DNA of 64,000 nt from contig CBDDDL010000004.1 of assembly GCA_965226645.1 (NCBI GenBank), positions 1,054,001 to 1,118,000 of the forward strand. The letters run 5' to 3'. Source of the DNA: Poriferisodalis sp965226645. Lineage in GTDB: Bacteria > Actinomycetota > Acidimicrobiia > Acidimicrobiales > Poriferisodalaceae. Under the pieces are notes generated by a model. It was not told the DNA's origin, did no database searches, and was given only the letters and a program-made list of their open reading frames with translations. Of this stretch, positions 16,061-25,000 are shown piece by piece. Position 1 is the stretch's first letter. Every line of letters begins with the position of its first letter. Made by a program: the position numbers and the translations under genes.

Positions 16061-17713
16061 TCAGAACAAGGACTCGTCAGTGCGGCGCAGTCCCTCGATG
16101 ACCAGTACCGACAACGCAGTCGCTGCCATGAGCACCACGGCAAGCGCCATCGCCTGACCTCGCAGGCTCTCACCGGGCGTTCCGAGCAGGCGAAACAGTG
16201 CCAGCGGCGCTGTGAGCGTGTCGGGCCGGCGCGGCAGGAACGCGGTCGCACCGAATTCGCCGAGCGAGACGGCGAACGCGAATGCGGCACCCACGGCGAC
16301 GGCCCGCGAGGCAATAGGTACATCGACCTCGCGGCGCGATCGCAGCGGTGCCGCGCCCAGCACAGCCGCCACTTCGCGCAGGCGATGGTCGATCGAGCGC
16401 AGTGTCGGCACCAAGGTCCGCACCACGAACGGCATGCCCACCAGTGCATGCGCGACGGGAATGATCCACCACACGGTTCGAAATTCGAGCGGCGGCCGAT
16501 CGAGGGCCAGCAGCATGCCGAGCCCGACGGTGACGGCGGAGACTCCCAGGGGCAGCGTCAGGCCGACGTCGAGCAGGCGCCTCAGCCATGCGGCACTCCG
16601 TAGCTCGGCTCCGATGCGCACCGAGCCCCCTACGACGACAATCGACGCCAGCACGCCGATGACTGTGGCAATGCCAGTCGCGAGCGTGGCGAATCCAAGC
16701 GAATGCCACAACGCCGCGATGGCCGTCGTGGGCAGCATGGGCACGCGCTCAGCGAGCGCCGCGAAGTTGGCCCAGCCGTATCCGTCACCCGTCGACAGAG
16801 CGCGTTCGGCGAGCGTCGCGATCGGCACACCCAGCAGCGCAATCGCAATGACCGCATTCACCCCAATCACAAGCCGACTGCGACGCGGGAATGTCCGGCC
16901 TGCTGAACGCCGGGCCACGGCGCGGCGGCGCTCGGCGATCCCCGCGAGCACAACCAACGTCGCTACCGCCACAAGCTGGCAGAGCGCCAAAGCTGCCGCG
17001 GTGTCGAAATCCAGCCGCGTCACCGCGTACCGGTAGATCTCGGTCTCGACCGTGGCACGTGTCGGGCCGCCCAAGATCAGGATCACCCCGAATGAGGTGA
17101 ACGAGAACAGGAACGTGACCGCCGCCGCCGCCGCTACGGCGGGGCGCAGCAGCGGCCAGGTGACGTGCAGGAATGCCCGCGCCGGAGTGGCGCCCAGGAT
17201 CGCCGCGGCGTCCGCGTTACGACCGTCGAGACCCGCCCACCACGAGCCAACGGTGCGCACGACGACGGCGTAATTGAAGAACACATGCGCCAAAAGGATT
17301 GCCCACACGGTGTGGTGCAACGACACAGCACCCGAATCGAGCCCGAAGCGGTCGAAGACCGCCTCGAACGCGCCAGCGACCACCACTGTCGGCAGCACGA
17401 ACGGCACGGTGATCAACGCTCGGACGACTCGACGCGCCTTCGGTCCGAGCCGCGCCAGCATCGCCGCGCCCGGCAAGCCGACAGCGAGTGTGAGCGCCGT
17501 CGACGCGACGGCTTGCCAGAGCGTGAACCACAGCACGCCACGAAAGGCAGCGCTCGGAAGCAGCTCGCCCAGCCCGCTCAGCCCGTCGCCCACCACAGTG
17601 AGCACGGGGTACGCGAAGAAGATCGACACAAACCCCAGCGGAGCCGCTGCGGCGACAGTCCAAGCGACCGTCGCGGCACCCCATCGGCGACGCGACAGTG
17701 ACACCGGGGTCAA
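16061..17713 (-). CDS. thiP: Thiamine-type ABC transporter permease (two fused permease units)
   Basis: 550 residues with about twelve membrane helices in two binding-protein-dependent permease units. Each unit has an EAA-like loop: DAAAILGATPARAFLHVTWP in the first and REVAAVLGAAPLRSRREVDV in the second. Fused double permeases of this size are found for ferric iron and thiamine uptake. The TPP riboswitch upstream of the partner binding-protein gene decides for thiamine. The gene begins 11 bases after the binding-protein stop. No ThiQ ATPase gene follows; the next gene is convergent, so an ATPase must come from elsewhere. Confidence 0.88.
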   Translation of the reverse strand: MTPVSLSRRRWGAATVAWTVAAAAPLGFVSIFFAYPVLTVVGDGLSGLGELLPSAAFRGVLWFTLWQAVASTALTLAVGLPGAAMLARLGPKARRVVRALITVPFVLPTVVVAGAFEAVFDRFGLDSGAVSLHHTVWAILLAHVFFNYAVVVRTVGSWWAGLDGRNADAAAILGATPARAFLHVTWPLLRPAVAAAAAVTFLFSFTSFGVILILGGPTRATVETEIYRYAVTRLDFDTAAALALCQLVAVATLVVLAGIAERRRAVARRSAGRTFPRRSRLVIGVNAVIAIALLGVPIATLAERALSTGDGYGWANFAALAERVPMLPTTAIAALWHSLGFATLATGIATVIGVLASIVVVGGSVRIGAELRSAAWLRRLLDVGLTLPLGVSAVTVGLGMLLALDRPPLEFRTVWWIIPVAHALVGMPFVVRTLVPTLRSIDHRLREVAAVLGAAPLRSRREVDVPIASRAVAVGAAFAFAVSLGEFGATAFLPRRPDTLTAPLALFRLLGTPGESLRGQAMALAVVLMAATALSVLVIEGLRRTDESLF

Positions 17714-17724
17714 CGCTTCAGCCG

Positions 17725-18870
17725 TCAGCGCAGGACGATCTCCACCCAGCGCTCGGTCCAGGCGTCGCGATTGGCCTCGATCTCAGCCGGGTCGAGCGTG
17801 AGCGGTACCGCCGGGACTGCAGTGTGCTCCACGAATTCCGGCGGCAGCGTGGCGCTGGAGATCACCGGGTACATAAACATGTTGAGCGGCACGTCGTTCT
17901 GCCACGTCTCGCTCAACATGAAGTCGATGAGCGCCTGCGCGCCGGCTTCGTTGTCGGTCCCCGAAAGGATCCCGGCGAATTCGATCTGGCGGAAGCACGA
18001 GTCGGTGATGACTCCCGTCGGCGCCGCATCGGTCGGCGGGTCGGCGTAGATCACCTCAGCCGGCGGGCTCGACGCATAGGACACGACCATCGAGCGCTCG
18101 CCTCCGCCAGCGATGAACTCACCGTAGTAGGCGTCCTCCCAGCCGGGGGCGACGACCAAGCCGTTATCGCGCAAGTCCGCCCAGAACTGTTCCCAGCCGT
18201 CGCCAAACGTGGCGATGGTCGCCAGCAGGAACGCGAGGCCCGGTGACGACGTCTCGGGATTCTGCACGACCATCTGGTCGTAGAAGTCGGCGTGGGTGAG
18301 GTCGGCGAGGCTCGTGGGCTCCCGCGGGACCGCGTCCTTCCAGTAGTTCACGCACACGTCGCCGTAATCGGCGGGAGTGACGCGGTGCTCGGGATCCAGC
18401 TGCAGATCAGCGGGCACATCGGCCAGCGCCGGGGATTCGTAGGGCACGAAGATTCCGGCGTCGAGGCCTCGCTGCAGGAACGTGTTGTCGATGCCGAACA
18501 TCACGTCGCCGAGCGGATTGTCCTTGGTGAGGATGGCTTCGGCCACGAGCGTGCCCGCATCACCGACTTGGAGCAATTCGACCGTCACTCCCGTGAGTTC
18601 GGTGAACGCCTCAAGCGTGTCGTCAGACAGGCTGAACGAATCGTGGCTGATGAGTGTCACCGTCGTGCCGTCGATTCCCGACATCTCGCCGTCGTCAGCA
18701 GCACCGGCACCGGTCGGTTCCTCGGTCGCAGGCACGAGAGCACCGCTCGGCGATTCGGTCGGCGGCAACGCAGGCGACTCCGTCTCGGGAGAGTCGTCGC
18801 TCCCGCACGCGGCTGCGAGCAAGGCCGCCGCCACGGCAACAATGAGTCTGAGGGCGAAACGTGACTTCAT
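17725..18870 (-). CDS. thiB: Thiamine ABC transporter substrate-binding lipoprotein
   Basis: 381 residues. A lipoprotein signal peptide is clear: MKSRFALRLIVAVAAALL followed by the lipobox LAAAC with Cys at 22. A Thr/Pro/Glu-rich linker leads to a type-2 periplasmic-binding-protein fold (TVTLISHDSFSLSDDTLEAF, AEAILTKDNPLGDVMFGIDN, YGDVCVNYWKDAVPREPTSL). SHDSF and FGIDNTFL match the TbpA/ThiB family that binds thiamine and its phosphates. It is the first gene after the riboswitch; its ribosome site lies within the aptamer's 3' strand. Confidence 0.92.
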   Translation of the reverse strand: MKSRFALRLIVAVAAALLAAACGSDDSPETESPALPPTESPSGALVPATEEPTGAGAADDGEMSGIDGTTVTLISHDSFSLSDDTLEAFTELTGVTVELLQVGDAGTLVAEAILTKDNPLGDVMFGIDNTFLQRGLDAGIFVPYESPALADVPADLQLDPEHRVTPADYGDVCVNYWKDAVPREPTSLADLTHADFYDQMVVQNPETSSPGLAFLLATIATFGDGWEQFWADLRDNGLVVAPGWEDAYYGEFIAGGGERSMVVSYASSPPAEVIYADPPTDAAPTGVITDSCFRQIEFAGILSGTDNEAGAQALIDFMLSETWQNDVPLNMFMYPVISSATLPPEFVEHTAVPAVPLTLDPAEIEANRDAWTERWVEIVLR

Positions 18871-18874
18871 GAGC

Positions 18875-18970
18875 TTCCTCCGCTGGCATTACCCAGATCA
18901 GGTTCTCGGGTCGGCGCCAGCGCATCTCATGCGCCACGCCCTCTCAGCCCTGCGGGCTCCCCGGTCTGTG
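18875..18970 (-). promoter_or_regulatory. TPP riboswitch (THI element)
   Basis: Read on the minus strand, the leader contains the conserved GGGCTGAGAGGG block (P3/J3-2 region) and the ACCTGATCTGGGTAATGCC block with GCGGAGGAA at its end, the two invariant sequence elements of the THI-box aptamer. P1 strands (GGGGAGCCC side and the GGAGG side) bracket it. The GGAGGAAG Shine-Dalgarno of thiB is part of the aptamer's 3' strand, seven bases before the ATG, so thiamine pyrophosphate binding should hide the ribosome site and switch translation off. Confidence 0.95.
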
Positions 18971-19036
18971 TTGTGCGGTTCACCCTACCGTCGGCGAGGG
19001 TTCACGCTGCTTGGGCGACGAACCCGCTCGCGCAGC

Positions 19037-20104
19037 TCAGAACCAGCGGCGTGACGAGGTCACGGGGGTCAGCACCGGCGCGGTCGTGATGAGGTCCAAG
19101 AGCTCCAGCTGGTCACCGGTGAGATAGCGGGTGCGACCAGCGACCTCGTCGAGCGGTCGGAGCGCAATCTCGGTGGAGTACACGCCGACGAGATGCCCTG
19201 TGCAGCCCTCCATGAGGACCTCCACCGCTCGGGCGCCCAGCCGGCTGCCGAGCAGCCGATCAGAAGGCGACGGCGGACCCCCTCGCTGGATGTAGCCCAG
19301 CACGGTCGTGCGCGTTTCGAAGCCAGTGCGCTGCCCCAGCAGGTCGCCGACGAACTGGCCCATGCCGTCGAGAACCCGGTTGCCCCACTCGTCGGTGCCG
19401 GTATCGGGGACTGCCACGTTGTCGTCGGGGATCGCCCCCTCTGCAACGACGACGATGGAAGCATTGCGATCACGGTGGTGCCGAGCAATGAGGCGTTCGG
19501 CGATCTCGTCGATGTTGAACGGCGACTCCGGCACCAGGATCGCCGCAGCTCCGCCGGCGATGCCGGCGCCGGCGGCAATGTGCCCGGTTTCGCGGCCCAT
19601 CACTTCGAGCACCATGATGCGGTCGTGTGACTGGGCGGTCGTGTGGAGCCGGTCGACGGCTTCGGTAGCCACGCCCAGCGCAGTGTCGAAGCCGATGCAG
19701 ACGTCTGTGCCATAGACGTCGTTGTCGATCGTCTTGGGCACAGCGACGACCGGAAAGCCGGCTTCGGACAGCCGATGTGACGTGATGAGCGTGCCGTCAC
19801 CTCCGATTGTCACCAGCGCTTCGACGCCGTCGCGTTCGAGCTGAGAAATCAGCGCTGCGGGACCCTCGGTCTGCAGGCGTCGACTGCTGCGCGAGGTGCC
19901 GAGCATGGTGCCGCCGCGGGGCAGCGTGCCGCGCACGGCGTCGGGATCGAGCTCGATGCTGTCGCCGTCAAGCACGCCGTTCCAGCCACGGCGGTAGCCG
20001 ACCACGCTGCGAGAGAGCTCGTGTCCGGCGGTCCTCACCACAGCTCGAATGGCGGCGTTCAGGCCAGCGCAGTCGCCGCCGCCAGTCAGCACCCCGATTT
20101 GCAC
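19037..20104 (-). CDS. pfkA: 6-phosphofructokinase
   Basis: 355 residues. Starts MQIGVLTGGGDCAGLNAAIR. Active-site motifs are VTIGGDGTLITSHRLSEAG, PKTIDNDVYGTD, and EVMGRETGHIAAGAGIAGGA. The Gly in GGDGT together with Lys in PKTIDND is the pattern of actinobacterial group-III enzymes that use ATP; pyrophosphate users carry Asp at the Gly position. It phosphorylates fructose 6-phosphate in glycolysis. Start is ATG at 20104; the intergenic gap to the CoA-transferase gene is 66 bases and both are minus-strand. Confidence 0.93.
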   Translation of the reverse strand: MQIGVLTGGGDCAGLNAAIRAVVRTAGHELSRSVVGYRRGWNGVLDGDSIELDPDAVRGTLPRGGTMLGTSRSSRRLQTEGPAALISQLERDGVEALVTIGGDGTLITSHRLSEAGFPVVAVPKTIDNDVYGTDVCIGFDTALGVATEAVDRLHTTAQSHDRIMVLEVMGRETGHIAAGAGIAGGAAAILVPESPFNIDEIAERLIARHHRDRNASIVVVAEGAIPDDNVAVPDTGTDEWGNRVLDGMGQFVGDLLGQRTGFETRTTVLGYIQRGGPPSPSDRLLGSRLGARAVEVLMEGCTGHLVGVYSTEIALRPLDEVAGRTRYLTGDQLELLDLITTAPVLTPVTSSRRWF

Positions 20105-20170
20105 AGGCTCAAGCTACGCCCCACGGCACAGGGTCTCGATCCTCATCGGCTTGACACTCGATGGGGCGGC

Positions 20171-21373
20171 TCAGTCCGTAACCAACACTCCGGCGCCTTC
20201 GAGCTCGTCGAGCCGGGTGTCATCGAGCCCTAGCAACCCGCCGATTGCCTCGCGGTTGTCGGCACCGCGCCTCGCCACGTGTCCATTGGTGCCGATCCCG
20301 TGGCCCAATGCCGGCCGAGCCGGCACCGAGTAGCCGGCACTGGTCTGCACCAGCAGTCCTCGATCGGCGGCCCAGTCCGTTGCCGCCAGCTCGGTGATCG
20401 AACGCATCTCGGCCACGCTGAACGCGCTGCCGTTCTCGAGCACACGCCGGAACTCGTCCAAGTCAGCGAAACCCGCGGCCCATTGGGTCATTTCCGCGTA
20501 GAGCTCGTACCGATTCTCCATGCGAGCTTCCGGCGTCGCGAAGCGGGGGTCGTCGGCCAGATCGGGCCTGCCCATGGCGGCCATCGTGTCGTCGAACCAC
20601 GCCGCTGGGTTGCCGGCGATAGCCCATACCCGACCATCGGGCAGCACCAAGATCGGGCATTCGTGAGCGAGGCCGGCATTGGGTCCGTCCCAGCCGCCAG
20701 CCAGCTCGAGGGCGGACCATTCCTGGATGTACACCATCGCCTCGACCATGCACACGTCGATGTGCCCGCCGCGGCCGGTCCGAGCTGCTTTGAGCAGCAT
20801 CGCGTTGATGGTGGCCGCGGCGGTCAACGCGGTCACGATGTCGCCCACCACCAGCGCCGGGTTCTCAGCCGCGGCGGCTGTCTTGCGCATGCTGTACTCG
20901 ATGAAGCCCGACTCGATGTGGCCGACGGGCGCGTAGGCACGCCGATCGGCCCACGGACCGGTCTGGCCGAATCCGGTCACCGAGCAGTACACGAGCGCCG
21001 GGTGCTTCTCGCAAAGCTCGTCGGGACCGAGGCCGAACTTGGCCATCACACCCGGCCGGTAGTTCTCCACAATCGCGTCGCAGTGGCTCACCAATTCCCG
21101 CACGAGCTCGCTGGCTCCCGGTGCGCGCAGGTCAACTGAGCAGAACCGCTTTCCGGCGTTCTGCTGGCAAAAGTACGGGTTGACGCCGCCCTCGACGTAC
21201 GGCGGGAACGTCCGGCACAGATCACCGTCGACCGGCTCGATCTTGATGACCTCGGCTCCCAGATCGGCCATCATCCGCGTGGCGAGCGGCCCGGCCACGA
21301 CGCGGGTGAAGTCCAGCACCCGGATGCCCTCCAAGGGCCGCTGATCAGCGATGCTCACATCCGATTCCGCCAT
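20171..21373 (-). CDS. CaiB/BaiF family III CoA-transferase
   Basis: 400 residues, the usual length. Family signature RVLDFTRVVAGPLATRMMADLGAEVIKIEPV split over residues 19-50, then YFCQQNAGKRFCSVDLR and the nucleophilic Asp region NPALVVGDIVTALTAAATIN. These enzymes shuttle CoA between carboxylic acids through an aspartyl-CoA intermediate. The C-terminus ends in FVL-like ADNREAIGGLLGLDDTRLDE, normal for the family. The acyl substrate cannot be inferred, although carnitine, bile acid and alpha-methylacyl-CoA racemase relatives share this fold. Confidence 0.92.
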   Translation of the reverse strand: MAESDVSIADQRPLEGIRVLDFTRVVAGPLATRMMADLGAEVIKIEPVDGDLCRTFPPYVEGGVNPYFCQQNAGKRFCSVDLRAPGASELVRELVSHCDAIVENYRPGVMAKFGLGPDELCEKHPALVYCSVTGFGQTGPWADRRAYAPVGHIESGFIEYSMRKTAAAAENPALVVGDIVTALTAAATINAMLLKAARTGRGGHIDVCMVEAMVYIQEWSALELAGGWDGPNAGLAHECPILVLPDGRVWAIAGNPAAWFDDTMAAMGRPDLADDPRFATPEARMENRYELYAEMTQWAAGFADLDEFRRVLENGSAFSVAEMRSITELAATDWAADRGLLVQTSAGYSVPARPALGHGIGTNGHVARRGADNREAIGGLLGLDDTRLDELEGAGVLVTD

Positions 21374-21445
21374 GGCGCCGCGAAGTCTGGCACGCCAGGC
21401 CAGCGCATTTCAGATCCGGATCCAATTCGAACCGAATGCGTGGCC

Positions 21446-22012
21446 TCAGGCTTCGGGGGCGTCGCTGCCGGTATAGAAGGCGAGGGTGCGCTCTGCGGCG
21501 GCACGCGCTTGGTCGGGGTCGCCTCCGTCGGCGATGTCGGCGTCGGCCCACCCAACGCTGCTTGCGGCCATGAATTCGTTGAACGGGCCCTGGAGTTCGG
21601 GGTCCGCTGGATCAAGCGGCGGTGCATCCGGTGCTGCCAGGTGTTCGGCAATGGCCAGGAGCGCCATTTCCCACCCGATTCCGGTTGCGCCTGGGCCGAA
21701 CTGTTCCCAAAACTCTGGCGGTATCGCAGCTGTGTGCTCAACGGTGAGGCCGGTGCCGTCCCCGGACGGAGTCAGGGTTGCGTCCACCCAGCTGATGTCT
21801 TCGTCGTATTCCCAGGTCACTCCGATGAGCCGTGGCTTGTCGCAGGTGACGATGTCGCCGCTGGCGTTGTCCTCGATGTCGAACCGGCCGCCGACTCGCA
21901 AGTCCCCACTCGTGGGGCCGAGCCAGACTTGGATCCGCTCGGGCGTCGTGAGCGCGTCCCACAACTCTTCGGGCGCAGCGTCGAACGTCCGAACCGCAGC
22001 AAGCACCCGCAT
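21446..22012 (-). CDS. SRPBCC/AHSA1-family protein
   Basis: 188 residues from ATG 22012 (MRVLAAVRTFDAAPEELWDA), preceded by GAGGG eight bases upstream; a longer frame to 22087 (MKFTVAGHLGAV) exists but fits the family less well. The START-like ligand pocket fold shows as AVRTFDAAPEELWDALTTPE, DLRVGGRFDIEDNASGDIVT and GLTVEHTAAIPPEFWEQFGP. It probably binds a hydrophobic ligand or acts as an Aha1-like cochaperone. Pieces of this gene and its leader are copied at three other places in the window (22.55, 28.93 and 31.63 kb). Confidence 0.85.
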   Translation of the reverse strand: MRVLAAVRTFDAAPEELWDALTTPERIQVWLGPTSGDLRVGGRFDIEDNASGDIVTCDKPRLIGVTWEYDEDISWVDATLTPSGDGTGLTVEHTAAIPPEFWEQFGPGATGIGWEMALLAIAEHLAAPDAPPLDPADPELQGPFNEFMAASSVGWADADIADGGDPDQARAAAERTLAFYTGSDAPEA

Positions 22013-22279
22013 CGGCCGGCCCTCACGGGTTGTTGTGGACAGCGAGCGCTGGACTGCGCCGAGGTGACCAGCAACCGTGAACTTCATGGCACGACCATTT
22101 CAGCCGCCGCTGGTACGCCGTGCAACTGAGGTTCGACGACGACGGACCGCGACTGTGCCCGCGAACTTCAGCGTGGTGAGCGTGGAGGCAGCGGCAGTCC
22201 CACGTCCCAGGGCGATTCACTTCCGCATCACGCGCACATAACCTCACACGAACTGACACCCAGACCTTCGGAGCCGACA

Positions 22280-22495
22280 TTGGACGACGACAACCCCATC
22301 ATCCCTGATGCCTCCGAAACGATCGGCAATACCTTCCTGTTCCTAATCCTGCTGGCCGTTTTCGGCGGGGGGATGTACTGGCTGCTCGGCTACGCCGCAA
22401 AGAAAAGCGGCAAACCGATCAAGCGTTGGGTCAGAATCGCCATCGTGTTGGTGTTCGGCATCGCTTTCGGGCTCTTCTTCGCGCCGACGTTCTAG
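22280..22495 (+). CDS. Small two-helix membrane protein
   Basis: 71 residues, TTG start at 22280. An acidic N-terminus (MDDDNPIIPDASE) leads into helix one (TFLFLILLAVFGGGMYWLLG), a basic cytoplasmic loop (AKKSGKPIKRW) and helix two (IAIVLVFGIAFGLFFAPTF). Topology is out-in-out by the positive-inside rule. Not recognised. Confidence 0.55.
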   Translation: MDDDNPIIPDASETIGNTFLFLILLAVFGGGMYWLLGYAAKKSGKPIKRWVRIAIVLVFGIAFGLFFAPTF

Positions 22496-22946
22496 TTCAC
22501 CGATGAAGTTGTTCGGGTCGTGGAGCATTGAGATACGACCGAAGCTGAAGGGCCGCCGACTCGCAAGTCCCCACTCGTGGGGCCGAGCCAGATTTGGATC
22601 CGCTCGGGCGTCGTGAGCGCGTCCCACAACTGTTCGGGCGCTTCGTCACAACCGAGCCGAGACAGTCAGGCTCCCTTCACCACAGGAGCGCTCCTACCGG
22701 TCCCACACTCGACGCGACAGGTCAGACAACAGGCACAAGGCCAGTATTTTGTGGAGTCAGCGTCGAGCATGGAACCGGACCGTAACCCCCTGGCAGAGAG
22801 CCCCGGCAAACCCAACAGTGACACTCGGATTGTTGTTTCTCTGGGTTGAGCGGTTCGTGTTGTCGCCACCCGATTGCGGCGCTCGGGTGCCTGCGCCGGG
22901 AGGGCGCGCTGTTGGCTGTTTGTGGGCTATTGGCGCGTGGACGCGG
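22496..22946. other. Non-coding stretch with a SRPBCC-gene fragment
   Basis: No credible gene. It contains the copied SRPBCC fragment at 22551-22641. The remainder shows no RNA gene or terminator that could be supported. Confidence 0.5.
22551..22641 (-). repeat. Copied internal fragment of the SRPBCC gene
   Basis: About 91 bases matching 21886-21976 at nearly every position, from GGCCGCCGACTCGCAAGTCC to the GGGCGC near 22641. It corresponds to about residues 13-42 of the SRPBCC protein and has no start or stop, so it is a scar, not a gene. Confidence 0.9.
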
Positions 22947-24953
22947 TTATTGCTTGGCGGGAGCGGCCGTCTGCGGACTCCGAGCTGAGGCTGATGCGAA
23001 TGTGTCGATGGCGAGCGTGAGTCCGTCTCGGGTGCGTTGTCGCCAGTCGGGCTTGATGCGGCGCACGGTGTTTGTGCAGATGCGGAAGATGCATACGGCT
23101 TCTCGCAGCGCCAGCTCGCGTTCGCGCCAGCCGAACCGCTCCAGGGCAGCTTCCTTGAACTGTTGGCGGTAGACGCTTGCGGCGTCGGGGCCGCTTTGCC
23201 GTTCTTTATTCGATGCCCAGCTCAGGTGCGCCAGAAAGTTGCCGACATCGAGCATGGGATCGCCGGGGCCGGCCTCTTCGAAGTCGACGAGAGCGACTTT
23301 GCCGTCGGGCATGACGATCATCTGGTCGTCGTAGAAGTCGTTGTGAGCGACCGCTGTCGGCGCCCAGCCGGCGACGAACGGGCTCAAGGCGTCTCGGGCG
23401 GTGTCGAGCAGGCGGCGACCCTCGGGGTCATCGCCCAGGGCGTGCTGGAACGTGCGCTCGGCCCGCCGGTACGCCCCGCGCAGATCGAACGCGGCGGTGG
23501 GGCACTCGCTGAGCGGCAACGACCACAGACTGTCGAGCCCGTCGAGCAACACAGCGGGATCAGGGGCATTGCCCTGGCGCAATCCGTCGCGCATGTTCAC
23601 GCCCGGAATCTCGGGCAGCCACACGACGCCGCCGTCCTCCCAGCAGCCTGCGACGCGCGGACCCGCAAAGTCTGAAGCGTTCACAAGCCGCGCAGCACCG
23701 AGCACACTTGACACCGCGGCGGGCCGCATCACACGCACATAGAACCGGAACCTGCCCAAACGGTGACGAAGCACCGCTCGGCTGCCGGGCCGATACCTCA
23801 CCGTCTCGACCGCGATCCGCCGCCTCGGCATCTGGAACACGTGCTGATCGACCAATCGCAATGCTGTGTCGGGGTCGGCGGCGGGAGCGAGCCCCGGCAG
23901 CGCGGCATCGACCGGGAACCTCGACACCTCGATTGGCCGCTTGCGCCGCACCGTGACCGTCAGGAACTCCGCCGGCAGATAAGTCTCAGTGGGCCACTCA
24001 GCCTCGTAGTTGACCGTCGCGGTCCTGCCGGGCACATGGCTGAACTGCCTCACCCGCATGAGGCTCGGCTCGGGCGTGTCGCCGTCAAGCTGGTGGCGGG
24101 AAGCCTCCCAGACCCAGCCGGGATCGAACAGGCGCTCTAGGCGCGGCAGCCCCCGATCCTCCGGGAACTCCACCGCTGGCCGCAACGGCGCGCCCCGCGT
24201 CGGAGCACGACGAGGCTTCCTCGTTCGAGCCGCCACCGTCTGGGGAACACGCGCCGACGGCAACCCCTCGAATCCCACCCGCGCATTGCCGCCGTCGTCG
24301 CTGTCGTCGCTGTCGTCGCTGTCATCATCGTCGCTGTCGGGGTCAGGCGTCTCGGGGTCAGGCGTCTCGGGGTCAGGCGTCTCGGGGTCAGGCGTCTCGG
24401 GGTCAGGCGTCTCGGGGTCAGGCGTCTCGGGGTCAGGCGTGTCGATCCCGTCGGAATCAGTGCCGTCATTGTCAGTCGGCGTCGGCGTGTCGATCCCGTC
24501 GTTGTCGGTCAGCGGCGTGTCACCGACGTCGACCTTGCTCCCGAGACTCGTCGAACGCGACAGCAAAACCGACTCGTCAGGCGTGTCGACGCCGTCTGAG
24601 TCAGTGCCGTCATTGTCGGTCGGGGTCGGAGTGTCGATGCCGTCGTCGTCGGTCCCGTCATTGTCGGTCGGGGGCGGCGTGTCGATCCCGTCGTCATCAG
24701 TCCCGTCATTGTCGGTCGGGGGTGGCGTGTCGTTGTCGTCGTCGTCGTCGTCGTCGACGCTGTCGTCATCTGCCGCCTTGGCGCGCGCAGTGAGCACCAA
24801 TTCGTCCGAACTGTCGTCCAACAGGCCAACGCCGATGCCACGAAGCCCTAAAGCAACGGCTGCCAACAGTGCCAATACCGCAATGATGCGCCGCGCTGAT
24901 CTCGACACCAATCCCCTCCGACCGTGCGAGTTGGCCGGGATGCTAGCGACCAC
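22947..24953 (-). CDS. Membrane-anchored APH-like phosphotransferase with acidic Asp/Thr/Pro repeats
   Basis: 668 residues in three parts. Residues 20-45 are one membrane helix after a basic start (RSARRIIAVLALLAAVALGL). Residues 60-220 are acidic low-complexity sequence with TDNDGTDDDGIDTP units and PETPD tandem repeats. From about 280 a phosphotransferase of the aminoglycoside/choline-kinase fold follows: GRTATVNYEAEWPTET, the catalytic loop VAHNDFYDDQMIVMPDG (about 535) and the metal-binding VALVDFEEAGPGDPMLDVGN. All three key positions (His-Asn-Asp catalytic loop, DFE) are intact. By the positive-inside rule the kinase would face outward, which is odd for an ATP user. It could be a fusion of a surface stalk with a cytosolic kinase, or the helix may act with reversed topology. 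Confidence 0.75.
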   Translation of the reverse strand: MVASIPANSHGRRGLVSRSARRIIAVLALLAAVALGLRGIGVGLLDDSSDELVLTARAKAADDDSVDDDDDDDNDTPPPTDNDGTDDDGIDTPPPTDNDGTDDDGIDTPTPTDNDGTDSDGVDTPDESVLLSRSTSLGSKVDVGDTPLTDNDGIDTPTPTDNDGTDSDGIDTPDPETPDPETPDPETPDPETPDPETPDPETPDPDSDDDDSDDSDDSDDGGNARVGFEGLPSARVPQTVAARTRKPRRAPTRGAPLRPAVEFPEDRGLPRLERLFDPGWVWEASRHQLDGDTPEPSLMRVRQFSHVPGRTATVNYEAEWPTETYLPAEFLTVTVRRKRPIEVSRFPVDAALPGLAPAADPDTALRLVDQHVFQMPRRRIAVETVRYRPGSRAVLRHRLGRFRFYVRVMRPAAVSSVLGAARLVNASDFAGPRVAGCWEDGGVVWLPEIPGVNMRDGLRQGNAPDPAVLLDGLDSLWSLPLSECPTAAFDLRGAYRRAERTFQHALGDDPEGRRLLDTARDALSPFVAGWAPTAVAHNDFYDDQMIVMPDGKVALVDFEEAGPGDPMLDVGNFLAHLSWASNKERQSGPDAASVYRQQFKEAALERFGWRERELALREAVCIFRICTNTVRRIKPDWRQRTRDGLTLAIDTFASASARSPQTAAPAKQ
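24341..24440 (-). repeat. 15-bp tandem repeat encoding PETPD
   Basis: Six exact copies of GGTCAGGCGTCTCGG followed by a partial seventh. On the minus strand it encodes PETPD units. Exact identity indicates recent slippage and a likely length-variable region. Confidence 0.95.
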
Positions 24954-24971
24954 CCAAGTCTCGGTCAGTCA

Positions 24972-24982
24972 ATAATGATTAT
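24972..24982. promoter_or_regulatory. Fur/Zur-like palindrome upstream of the APH-like gene
   Basis: ATAATGATTAT is a perfect five-base palindrome around a central G, 19 bases before the ATG at 24953, in an AT-rich island in very GC-rich DNA. It resembles the core of Fur-family operators (GATAATGATTATC). No regulator gene is near, so this is suggestive only. Confidence 0.3.
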
Positions 24983-25000
24983 GAGTTTCGCCAGCGCATT

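Noticed and set aside
24341..24440. Regularly spaced repeats as a CRISPR array
   Set aside because: Units are directly adjacent, without spacers, and in frame within a coding gene.
24010..24975. Plus-strand 321-codon Ser/Val repeat frame over the APH-like gene
   Set aside because: Mirror of the tandem repeats on the coding strand; the minus frame holds the kinase motifs.
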